DNA from: Margaritifera margaritifera
Taxonomy: Eukaryota; Mollusca; Bivalvia; Unionida; Margaritiferidae
Reading direction: 5' to 3'
Length of the DNA: 64,000 nt
Assembly (NCBI GenBank): GCA_029931535.1
Contig: JAQPZY010001688.1
Coordinates: forward strand, 4,581,001-4,645,000
Shown piece by piece: positions 43,471 through 54,847 of this stretch. Each line of letters begins with the position of its first letter. Positions within the stretch are counted from its first letter, which is position 1. Position numbers and translations under genes: made by a program. The notes below the pieces were generated by a model. The model had not been told where the DNA came from. It saw only the letters and a list, made by a program, of their open reading frames with translations, and did no database searches.

Positions 43471-44110
43471 ACGTGTGCGTTATATATCGGTCCACCCCAG
43501 GTTAGATTCAATCCATAGCATCTTGCGGGACTCTACTGAATGCCCAGTCGAGTTGTGGTGGTTGGCGAGTTTCGCTTTGATTTTGTTGCATATGTGGCTC
43601 TTGTGGTTGGCTATTCATTTGTTTTCTGAAATCAACCGTTTTGCCAACATATTGAGTGGCACAGTTCTTACATGTTAGAAGATAGATTATATTTTAGGTT
43701 CGACATCCTAACTTCTGCTTGATAGTGAAGCTAACTCATGTCGTCGAACTTCTAAACGATTTGGTCTCGGGCATATGTTTGCAAATTAGGCAACGCTTGT
43801 CTTTGTAGCAATATGTACCTGAATCTGTGGTCATGTTTGAAGTTACCTTGGCACGTACCAGATGGTTCTTAAGATTTCTAGGTCTACAGTACGCAACCAT
43901 AGGAACTTCTTAAAATATGCCCTTCAGACGTTCGGAGGATTCAATCTCATGCCAACGCTTCCGAATGATCTATTCTAAGTTTGGGGCATCGGGGTGGAAA
44001 GTAACCACGAAGGGGACGCGTTTTTGTAGGTTTTCTTTGTTTTATATTTCAAGAGGGTTCCTTTATCGAGAAGTCTATTTTTGTGAATATCCTATGACAT
44101 TTTTATGATC
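43471..44110 (-). pseudogene. Penelope-like element fragment with GIY-YIG-type start
   Basis: On the minus strand from 44110 down, pieces read FVVTFHPDAPNLE, WHEIESSERLKGIF, VPMVAYCRPRNLKNHLVRAK, CLICKHM and finally IIYLLTCKNCATQYVGKTVDF near 43620-43700. This is the linker plus GIY-YIG start of Penelope-like proteins, of another subfamily than 39051-39930. Stops interrupt it. Confidence 0.75.
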
Positions 44111-44989
44111 TATGATATGTGTGTATCCTCTCCTTCTTAGGTGCCCCTTGAGCTCTTTTTTCAAAGATAACCGGATTAGAACATATGCGTTTGGTCCGAA
44201 CCCACATGCCGTAAGGAAGATTTTTTATTATGTGCAAGAGGTGGCAGCTGGTTGGGAGTAGATACTGGTGATAGTCAGTTGGTATATATATGGTAAAATC
44301 AAAGTTTGTTTTTCTTTATGGTGCTTATTTATGACTTAATATTTAAATTTGTATAACATAGTATTATATCTACTGCTGTAAAATTAAAATTTACACGGTA
44401 TACGCATTTATCTTTCAGCCAACTAACAACTGTACCACGTTTTTACTAAAATGCAATCGTACAATAAATGAAAAAGTAATTCGTCTGTTTCTCTACAAAC
44501 AGAACACAATCTGGCGTGTCTAATGTTTATTTTGTGTATAGGAATATTTGAGGGTCTATGAAAAAAACTAACAAAATAAAACGAACCCCCCCCCCCACAC
44601 CCCCAAACAACAAAACTTTAAATTTAAACCATTTAAGTTGAGTATATTTTGTATACATTTATGTACTATTATATATTTCTTTTTCCAAACAAAACTATCA
44701 TCTTAGTTGAGATCACGTCTTCATTTATCTTGAATCTTTGAATATAAAGCAGTTTTCATTGAAACTCTATAGCGAAAATGAGCCATTTTTTTTGGTTATA
44801 AGACAATATATTATGCTTCTAATTTCCGTTACCTGAAATACAATAGCACTTATAATCCCTCAGATTCTAAGAGGTTTATTATCGTTAGAAAAAGAACAAA
44901 AGCTAACAAAGTGACTGTTGCATATAAAATCGCCACTCGTATTTAAAAATGAAAAAAGAAAAAAAAAATAGTTTGCACGTTTATTTATT
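44111..44989. other. Host non-coding DNA
   Basis: AT-rich with a C-run at 44587-44597. No supported gene or element. Confidence 0.6.
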
Positions 44990-46270
44990 TTACCAACGCG
45001 TTTGATTACATCGTAAGGGATCACAGAAAAACTTGAGTATTCAGCGACATAGGATTTAATATCACGGGCGGATCCAGAAATATCGGTGTGTGTGTATGTG
45101 TGTGTATGTGTGTGTGTGTGAGGTGGGAGCGTAAACAAATAGGCAAGGTGTCTGTGGAATGGAACCCCTAGTGGGGGCCCAGCAGGCGAAGCTCCCAGAA
45201 GCTCCTGCATTTTGAGCGTTTCCAGGGCATAATTGTAGCCATCTAACCATCTAACTGTAAAGAAAACTTCCCGTAGGAAACGCTCCGGTTCTTTTGCGCT
45301 TTATGGGGGGGGGGGGGCGTTTTGGGCCCCTCTCCGGATCCACCCTGAACATCTTTGCAAAACATTTCAATCCATTGTTTAGGCACTGGGCGAAAATTTA
45401 AAAAATTAGGACATTTTTATATAAATTTCCACGAATCAAAGTCTTTTTCAAGATCGATAAGGAGAAGATGATTAGGAATTTCCTCATCATCTGCATACTG
45501 CATTATATCATAAATAATTCTTATATTTTCCAGTGTATCGACCTGAAATGAAGACAGTTGATCTGGGTGTATCCGCTTAGATAAAAGTTTCTTGATTCTC
45601 TTCATAATGGTTGCGAATTCAATTTTATAAGCAGTTTTTAAGAAAGATATAGGTTTTTATTTCTTATTGCAATATTTTCTCTTTATTACCGTTTGAAAAT
45701 ACAAATTGTATTTGGTTCTTTTTAGTACATGTAGTAATTCATTATATGTAATTAAGATTTCAAATGAATTGTTTTTTTGACATTAAGATTGGATAATTCA
45801 AATAATGGCTACAAAATTAAATTTACATTTTCTAATGACCTAGATTTATAAATATTCTCCCAGTAAGACTTTGTTTTATTTAATATTTCGTGAGACTAGT
45901 TTATTAAGGAACCATTGTTATTCCTCAACCGAGGCACGAGTTTTGAAACGCAATTCCTCTCTTCCAGAATTACAGAAGTATTGTTATTTTATTCTCCCTC
46001 CTTTATCCAAATTGCGTTAGATTTAACCCCTCCATACTCTCGCTCTTTTGTCTCTGATCGCTGTAAGTTTGTTGATATTTTTGCTTATTGTATCTTTACA
46101 ACATCAATAGTCTCCATCCAATTTATTTATTTAATGGAATACATGCTTTTTTCTTCTATCAATTTGTTTCTTTTCGTGAGATGTCTAAGGTTTTGTAATT
46201 CCTCTAATTTCCACTATTGTAATATCATCAAGACGTTGAACATTATTAGCGAATTCTATTTGTGATCTAG
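44990..46270 (-). pseudogene. LINE reverse transcriptase fragment, copy 1
   Basis: The minus strand at 45605-45417 encodes KRIKKLLSKRIHPDQLSSFQ, ENIRIIYDIMQYAD and LLLIDLEKDFDSWKF, the RT fingers/palm of a non-LTR element (Q-x-x-F...DFEKAFD pattern). The DNA from about 44990 to 46270 matches 53460-54845. It is interrupted by a MITE-like insert at 45063-45348. Confidence 0.75.
45063..45348. mobile_element. MITE-like insert, copy 1
   Basis: The insert is bounded by CACGGGCGGATCCAGA and the near-inverse CTCCGGATCCACCCTG. It contains a GT microsatellite, GGGAGC...GGGGGCCCAGCAGG segments and a G-run. The same insert sits at the matching place in LINE copy 2. Confidence 0.6.
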
Positions 46271-47518
46271 GGATTATTAAAAGATTTACATGAGAATATA
46301 AAGAGAAATCATGTTTTATAATAGGATGTGGTAATTAACTGTTATTAGATTTACTTCAGGTACGGGGTTCAACAACCTTCTCGGGTTTCGGCGAACGCTT
46401 TTACCCGACTGCTCTCCCCATCCCTCCATCCCCCAATAACATTGGCAAATGACCTGCAACATATAAACAACAACAACAACAGCAATATCATATGTTAACA
46501 AATGACATTTAAAGTACTTTTTGCAGGAAATTGCGAGCAAGAAAAAATCTTGTGTTATGTAAAAATTTAAATAACAGGACGAATTATTGGATACAGGTTC
46601 TAATAATAAAATGCAGAAAACTCAAATAAACTAAAGCAATTTTGTAAAATGAAAACTAAATGAACTAAACTGCATCATCTATACCTGAGCAATCAAACAA
46701 ATAGAAAAGGAAAACGCAAAAACAAAACAAAGCAAATCAAAACCAAAACAACCAGATGAAAGTATATTAAATGTAATATGGTTTAAGGGTGATGCAAAGG
46801 GAAAGATTGTCAAAAATAGCCAAAAGAAAGAAAAAGCAAACTTAAGAATCTTCTTATTGGAAAAAGTTTGATCTACAAATATGAACTAATAAAGACTGCA
46901 ACTAAATTAAAAAGCGAAGTATAAATTAGTTTGTAATGTTACATTCAAAATCTAATGTTCTTGTACTGTAAATGGTACGGAACACGTATTAAATTGAGTA
47001 TTAAGAATAACACAAGACAACATTCAAAATGGTTTTATGTGAGAAAAGCATATTCACACAAATAGCTTATATTTCTCTTCAACAAATTTATGGTTTTATA
47101 AAGTATTACTAATACATGTACCATGAAACTATGTGATATTTTGTTTTTAATATCTTAATGTTTCAGTTTATTCTAATTGTAGATCTGACTGTCAGCCTGT
47201 ACCAACCTGCAGACAAATATACCAAAGAATGAATGAAAAAATGAAAACATATTTTGTACTATGATATATATCAGAGTTCTTGTCAAACTTCATAAGTGCT
47301 TTTTACTGCCAACACTCAAAGGCGTTTTTCATGGCCTACAGTACGAATGACATCGCAGTCCCTCTGATCCAAGTTTTAAGTGTATCATCAACATTATCAG
47401 GATGTCTTAACGTAAGGTAGTCCTCTTTTGTAATCATTACCATTTGCTAAACTAATTAATAATATCTGTATTTTGCATTGTCACATAAAAGTTGTGATTA
47501 AAGCTGACGAACATATAC
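46271..47518. other. Host non-coding DNA
   Basis: AT-rich, A-rich around 46560-46900. No supported gene or repeat. Confidence 0.6.
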
Positions 47519-47549
47519 GAGGGATGATCCAAAAGTTTGTGGACACTGC
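47519..47549. mobile_element. Mariner-like terminal repeat fragment (candidate)
   Basis: CGAGGGATGATCCAAAAGTT resembles mariner-type inverted repeat ends. No matching inverse end and no transposase were found in the next kilobase, so only a relic is suggested; 47550-48774 otherwise shows nothing recognisable. Confidence 0.3.
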
Positions 47550-48774
47550 ACTGCGCAAAATATAAAACTAAAGAAGTTGCATGAATCAACTTCGCCGTCT
47601 ATTATATCCACCATTTCTAAACATATGTGTGAAAATGTGCGAAAATTGGACTAATTTAAAAAAATAACAGTCTCCAAATGGTTACAGATACTAATCCGGC
47701 GCAACTAAAACTAAACGTTTCCATTTTGAGATCGGTTTATCTGTGAATGTGATTTAGATGAGAAATATCGTCTGCAGAACTGTAGTATTTCATTATAGGA
47801 TGACATGCTTCGATTGTGACTTCATTCCGGTAAAATCATAATGTAACTTGATCCGACAGATACCATGTTTTTACAAAATTTTAAGAGCAACGTGTGAAAT
47901 CGAACCCATGCGTCAGAAAGGGCATGTCGCAACTGATCATCGTTCCATATTGCGTAAATCCAGGAAAATGTTCCGTTAAAACGATGGAGATGCTTAAAAT
48001 GGTTTCTGCAAAACTGATTGATTTTGATAGTTGCGAAAGGTCAAGATAAGTCACTGACAAGAACAGAATAGCGTTTGTTGAAATCAGAACCAATGGAAGA
48101 CTAACTAAAAGTCCAATTTTGTAAAAATGTCGGCATTGGGTATGAATACAGAGAATAATGAAATAAGTAGGATGTTAAAAGTAGTAGAGCTGGAAGAATG
48201 ATCTGAGAACCGCTTAACGGTTTCATCGCATGATGTTATGTTGAGCGACTCATGCGCCAAATCCGTTCATAAACTGGATGCAATTCTTTTATAAAATTTT
48301 AAACATGAATTTAAAAATGGAATGTATCAACTACGATGAAGTTTCATTTATGTAGCTTTGATCAATTTTATTTCTGTAAGAAGAGTGCACGAACTATTGC
48401 AACCTCGTAATTATTTGTTGCCACAACACAATCGAAATGTCTAAATTAATATTTAAGCCGGATTAAAAAAATTTTTTTAAAAAATTACAACAGGACAATA
48501 TAAATGTAAGCCTAAATATGGTTTTGTAGTGGTTTCATTTACTCCTACAGATTATTGAGTAATTTGAGCTCCAAAATAATGATATTGTAGAGGTATGTAG
48601 AAGTGTAGTTCTCCAGACCACCTTTAAAAAGGACTAATGAACGGTACCACTTGCAAGAGAAACAATTGTGTTGGTCAGCTTTAATTTTATAGACCTGTTT
48701 CTTATAGTGCAAGTATTCGCCTGGATTTGTCACCCTGGGAAGAATCCCGTCTCTCTGTTTGTCAACCAGTATCC

Positions 48775-48872
48775 TCGTAATTATCCTAACTACACTCGGG
48801 TAATTATCCTAATTACACTGGGATAATTATCCCAACTACACTGGGGTAATTATCCCAACTACACTGGGGTAA
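48775..48872. repeat. 22-bp minisatellite, 4-5 copies
   Basis: Units GGTAATTATCCCAACTACAC plus TG repeat with small changes. Confidence 0.9.
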
Positions 48873-50401
48873 TTTGCACAGATTTTTAAGATATGGCTCA
48901 GTTTTGTAGAACGTTTTATTATCAATAGTGAAACTACGTAATTTTTTTAAAAAAATATCCATTCACAGTATCCAGTATAACTTTCATGTTGTAGGCTGTA
49001 GTCCAATCTAAACATGAAAGGATGGCAACCGAACTCTCCTGAACATTGTCTTTTCAATCGCTGACTGCCTCCTCGTCTTTATAACTTGTTTCTTAATATA
49101 TACAATTATGTACAAAATTAGACCTTTACGTCGGCGAAAACGTTATCTTACAACCAACAAATAAAACTCATTTGGATCAATCTTACAACATAGACACTGT
49201 TTTTTGATCATGAAGAAAAAGATTTACTTTACACAAACCTCTCGAGTTATATAAGATTGTCTTAAGTAAAAGGTGCTACTCGCTAGTTACAAAGATATGT
49301 CGACGATCTCAAACATTGCGAATGGTGATCGAAATTCTTAGATGGCAATTCAGTTTAACAAAATACAACATATTTGGCAATTGAAAATTTAGGGGCTTGT
49401 TGCTGTCTGCAGATTTTCTCCTTGAAGTCGACGACATCGGATAGTTTAACGTATTTTCGAACATGCAGAAAAATTAACCTTTATTAGTTGAAAATGAACT
49501 TTCAGAGAAAGAAGAGAATTATTAAATTTAAAAAAATCTAATCAATAATGCGTGATGACGCAAAAATTATATAGGAGACAGACCCGGAATGGAATATTTC
49601 GCAACGGTAGCAATAAACAGTTTCTAATAATTGGTTATAGGGTCGAGTTTTTATTTCGATGCTGTATCTCCATGTTTCACACATTATTTATAATGGTTTT
49701 GAGATTGCATAATATTATGCTGTATGCAAAAGGGGATGATTTTAGTGCGGAAACACGTGTGCCAGCCGCGTTCGAGATGAAGTTCTGGCCTACAATTAGC
49801 ATGAGCAGCTGCCCATTATCAAGGTGTGAGATTTTCTGTTCCAATCTGTCCGTTTATGGTCCACTGCCCTCTTCATTAAAGTAATACATGTGACCTAATT
49901 TTCAGCGCCTTATATATGAAAAATATTTTTTTATTTTATTCAGTATAGGTTCTTTATAGGGTTGAAAATCGCGACATTTATGGTCTTTCACACGTTGCGG
50001 GTAGGAGATTGGTGAGAACCTAAATGTGGCAATCATAGAGAGATGAGCTTTGCCGTGCCAATCTGTTTACTTATTCAGATTCTCTAAGCTCCAACGAGCT
50101 TAATGACCGCATACTAAAAATTGTATTTTTGTCTGCCTGTTCCTGGCTCTGGAGTTATATTTGGATAGCTTAAGGCCGTCGCGGGCAGTACGGACGTGGC
50201 TGTACAAATATTTGGACAGTAAATGTATAGATAAAAAAAAGCTCGAAATACTTGCTTTTTTATTGTTTACCATGGATAAATTTCCCCCTCATCTACCACT
50301 ATAAATAGGGAATGGCCACACCGAAATAAATTTGGCGCAGACGACCCTGTTGCGGCTGGTTTGAAAGGTCTTGACCCCGGCTGTGGCTTACAACTGTTCG
50401 T
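48873..50401. other. Host non-coding DNA
   Basis: No recognisable gene or repeat; the frame at 49552-49884 has no family resemblance or start context that supports it. Confidence 0.55.
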
Positions 50402-50930
50402 TGAACATGTACACACTGTTTGGGCTTACTTCTGCTGATTTTAATTTCGTACCTAAACGTATACACACTGTTTGGGCTTACTTCTGCTGATTTTAATTTC
50501 GTACCTAAACGTATACACACTGTTTGGGCTTACTTCTGCTGATTTTAATTTCGTACCTAAACGTATACACACTGTTTGGGCTTACTTCTGCTGATTTTAA
50601 TTTCGTACCTAAACGTATACACACTATTTGGGCTTACTTCTGCTGATTTTAATTTCGTACCTAAACGTATACACACTGTTTGGGCTTACTTCTGCGGATT
50701 TTAATTTCGTACCTAAACGTATACACACTATTTGGGCTTACTTCTGCGGATTTTAATTTCGTACCTAAACGTATACACACTGTTTGGGCTTACTTCTGCG
50801 GATTTTAATTTCGTACCTAAACGTATACACACTATTTGGGCTTACTTCTGCGGATTTTAATTTCGTACCTAAACGTATACACACTGTTTGGGCTTACTTC
50901 TACGGATTTTAATTTCGTACCTGAAATTGT
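50402..50930. repeat. 52-bp satellite, short homogeneous array, about 10 copies
   Basis: Units with ACACACTGTTTGGGCTTACT, TCTGCTGATTTTAATTTCGT and ACCTAAACGTAT recur exactly every 52 bases. The unit is the same family as the 6-kb array at 54848-60903 but far more uniform. Confidence 0.95.
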
Positions 50931-51009
50931 TGATTGATATTACTCTTATCACTGAAATAAAAATGTTCTAAGAGAAAACTACGATTTAAAAATGTAAAGC
51001 CACGAAACA
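50931..51009. other. Junction between two tandem arrays
   Basis: Short unique stretch; nothing recognisable. Confidence 0.5.
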
Positions 51010-51225
51010 TGACCCTTCCCATTCTTTAGTATGGATATGCAGAAAAACCCTCCCCATTCTTTAGTATGGATATGCAGAAAAACCCTCCCCATTCTTTAGT
51101 ATGGATATGCAGAAAAACCCTCCCCATTCTTTAGTATGGATATGCAGAAAAACCCTCCCCATTCTTTAGTATGGATATGCAGAAAAACTCTCCCCATTAT
51201 TTAGTATGGATATGCAGAAAAAGAC
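51010..51225. repeat. 35-bp minisatellite, about 6 copies
   Basis: Units CCATTCTTTAGTATGGATAT plus GCAGAAAAACCCTCC recur every 35 bases. Confidence 0.93.
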
Positions 51226-52119
51226 AAATTTCAGTATTCGCACTAAAGAATTTCACCATAGCAACAGGGGAACTGGTAGAAGATATGAATTTGAAACTTT
51301 GATCTCTTATTTCTCAGATGCCTTAGATTCATATTACAGTGTTACAGTTGGAAACTACTCTCCAGGTTACCAGAGTCAAGTGTCAAAGTGCAAAAGCATG
51401 CTAGTTCACAATTTTGGATGAAAATGCGAGGTATACAGCTTAAAATAATCGCAATTCTTGTACACTTAATGAAATACGTTTGCACCTTTTATGCTGAAAT
51501 AAGAAACTTCATATCCATTGAGGTACTTTGGTGGTATTTATGATCGTTTTTGTCAACTTTTTATCGCAGATTTTCGTTGTGATCTGCCGCCGCGATTTCC
51601 CATACGTGGGCAATACAAGTCTAACGAAATGCACACCAAGGTCTAGCGATATGCATAATGAAGCATATTATTAGGAAGCAAGATTATTTTTTCAAGCTAT
51701 TCGTGGGCTGGAAATAAGAACAAATCTTAGTCCCCCCCCCCGCCCCCCCCCCCCAAAAAAAAACATGGTCGGACCCTTACATTTCTCACCGTGACACCGC
51801 GATTAACGGTAAGAGATAGGAATTTAGTAGTAGAGACATGGGATAAATGGACAAATCATTTTTTTTAAATTTTAAATCCCCTATAGGGAATACAGGAAGA
51901 TCAAAGTAAAAGCTGAAAATCACTAGTCCAGCAATACTTACATATATTTTGAAAATCAATAAAAAGTACTAAACCACTCAGAGCATGAAGAAAATTAGCA
52001 AACGGCAGATCACAGAACTAATTGAAACTTTGAACACATTACAAATAATGACAAAAAGCTACACTGTATTTAATTCAATAGTTTCCTGAGAGGTGATATA
52101 AATATTTCATTATTTTTGT
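51226..52119. other. Host non-coding DNA
   Basis: A C-run lies at 51733-51755. No supported gene. Confidence 0.6.
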
Positions 52120-53400
52120 AACAGGATGAAGCCGGATTGTGATTGGATCTAGCAAAGACACTGAACTCAGTTTCGTGAACGAGATGTTTTTTTATAATGC
52201 AATTGAACGATGAATGAATCTGACAATATACTCGTGCGCATAAAGTCCAACAATCGATTTAACAGAATGATGCGCACAGGGTTCAACAACGGATACAAGA
52301 AAATGATTTCGTTCCTAAATGGATTTTATCAGAACATGTAACTTCAACGGGTAATCAAAAGAGAATCAACTTATGGAACTAATAAACAAATATGATTTAT
52401 ATATGGATCTATCACCAGGGATGATCAATGTATAGAATTTATGCACAAATATAAATAATGTATGGTTCATCAACAAGTAAGATGTATGTATGATTGATTG
52501 TGACTCGTATAGCTATATTGAGAAATATTGATTAAAAAATGGAACATATATGTATCACGGGGTCCAGTCGACGATCACGATGTATTTCCAGTTCCACAGA
52601 TCTCGTCGAATGGTCAAAGAGAAACTACGCATGTCCCGACCCTCCAAGTCTGCTGAAGGACCCATCGAGAACCTTTTTATTCCCTGTGGACTCGCTGGTC
52701 CCGAAGCTTTAGTCCATCTCTGTGCGTAAACCAATAGCTCTGAGCCAACGTGGCCATCGACCGCAGCAACCGGGTTACACGAAAGTCAACCGAGTTATAC
52801 AACTCCCCATGAAACAGCTAAAATACAAATGACTGAGCTGTGTAGTACATGAGACACGGTTAGTTGCGAATACAATAATATACATTACGTATGCGCGCAG
52901 ATGAATTGGCTTCGTTACGCATTAAATTGTTTCATCAGAACTGCTGTACGAGATTATTATTATAATAACCACATTCGTACGTGAATCTGTGTCCGACAAG
53001 AATAATCTCACTGGATTATAAGAACTCGAACATTATTCATCCTTTAATGCATGCAACGTATGATTGAATTCAATTTGTCTCAGTTATAAAAATGGCTAAC
53101 TTGAAACAGACTATAGTCTATCTGATAACATAGCGTTATGTGAGATAGGTCTGACTTTTTCGAAAATTTAGAATAAATTCCCAAACATTCAGTATATAAA
53201 ACAGGTCTATCACATGAAACGGATAGCAAGAAGGAATACAATTTTATATTGAAGATTGCTTCCGTAAAGTGGACAGTTTCCTGACAAACTCAGTACTTTT
53301 AAAAAGCTAAAGCCGGGAGAAGAAAAAAAAGGTTAACGCTGTACGAGGCAACGAAACCCGAGTACATTTTCGTTCATTTATAATCACATGTTCTAAAATT
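52120..53400. repeat. Dispersed repeat copy, inverse of 39880-41530
   Basis: Starts with TGTAACAGGATGAAGCCGGA and ends near AACGCTGTACGAGGCAACGA; both are inverse matches to the earlier copy. The match stops where the LINE fragment begins. Confidence 0.7.
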
Positions 53401-53532
53401 TCAGCACATGAAAAGAAAATATATGGCGATAAGGAATCACCTGGTTTGCAGCCGCGTTTAGTCGGAAACTCCTGTGAAACTTGAGTATTCCGCAACACAT
53501 AATTTAATATCACGGGGAGATCCAGAAATATC

Positions 53533-53583
<51 letters not shown>

Positions 53584-54847
53584 TTACAAAAGTAGGCAAG
53601 GGGTCTGTGGGATGGAACCCTAGTTGGGACCCAGGGGCATACTTTTAACCATTTAACTGTAAAGATAACGTACTCTAGGAAATGTTCCGGTTGTTTTTGG
53701 GCTTTATGGAGGGGGGGGGGGCGTTTTGCCACACACCCCTCTGTCAGCATCCACTCCTCAATGTTCCATTTGTTTTGCGCTTTATGTGGGAGGGGAGCCT
53801 TTTGTCCCCCCCCCCTTCCGATCCACCTTGAATATCTTTGTAAACATTTCAATCCATTGCTTAAACATTTGGCCAAAATTTAAAATATTAGGAAATTTAT
53901 ATATAAATTTCCACGTACCCAAATCAAAGTCTTTTTCAAAGTGGATAAGGAGAATATGATTCGGGATTTCCTCATCCTCTGCATATTGCATTATATCATA
54001 AATAATTCTTATATTTTCCAATATATCGACCTGAAATGAAGCCAGTTGATCTAGGTGTATCAGTTTAGATAAATGGTTCTCGATTCTCTTCATAATAGTT
54101 GCGGAAGCAAGTTCATAAGCAGTTTTTAAGAAAGATATAGGTCTCCATTTCTTATTGTAATAATTTATCTTTATTACTTTTGGACATACAAATTATATTT
54201 GTTCTTTTTGAGTTCATGCAGTTGATAATTGACCCTTATGAAAACCAGAACTTGTATATCGAAGAAGTCAACTAAAATTCATTTCTCCCAAAAATGTAAA
54301 ACAAAATCCTGCAGTAAACCCATCTGAGCATATTCTTCTATTGTTCTTCAACCATATTTACGACTAGACAGAAATTCATCATATGGATTTAAGCTTTCAA
54401 TTGAATTTTGTTTATTGATATTAAGTTTGGGTAATTCAAATAATGGCTACAAAATTAAGTTTACATTATCTAATGACCTAGATTTTTAAATATTTTAACA
54501 GTAATACTTTGTTTCATTTAATATTTCGTGAGAATCGTTTATTAAAGAACCACAACCGAGGTATGAGTCTTGAAACATAATTCCTCTTTTCCCGAATTAC
54601 AGAAGTATCATGTTATTTTATTCTCCCTCCTTTGTCAAAATTGCTTTAGATTTAAGCCCGCTCTATTCTCGCACTTTTATCTCTGCTCACTATGGGCTGG
54701 TTTTAATTTTGCTTATTCTATCTTCACAACACTAGTCTTCATCCAATTTTTATAAATATAAAATAAATGCTTTTTTCTTCTATCAATTTGTTTCTGTTCG
54801 TGAGATACCTAAGCGTTTGTAATTCCTACTACGTTCAATTTCAATTG
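53401..54847 (-). pseudogene. LINE reverse transcriptase fragment, copy 2
   Basis: The minus strand encodes KRIENHLSKLIHLDQLASFQ...LLIHFEKDFD...KFIYKFPNIL (54093-53850) and, beyond the insert, ILNYVLRNTQVSQEFPTKRG, then CKPGDSLSPYIFFSCAEIL (53512-53400), the RT palm pattern RGCxxGDxLSPYIF. The frame is broken by the MITE-like insert and by shifts. Confidence 0.78.
53511..53830. mobile_element. MITE-like insert, copy 2
   Basis: Ends CACGGGGAGATCCAGA and TTCCGATCCACCTTG match copy 1 at 45063-45348. It contains a longer GT tract and sits between the same two RT segments, splitting one RT domain. Confidence 0.6.

Noticed and set aside
47881..48093. Transposase remnant near the mariner-like end
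   Set aside because: The 70-residue minus-strand frame shows no recognisable transposase motif and no second inverted repeat was found.
52860..53060. Host gene exon between repeats
   Set aside because: The stretch is part of the inverted dispersed repeat also present near 40380-40560.
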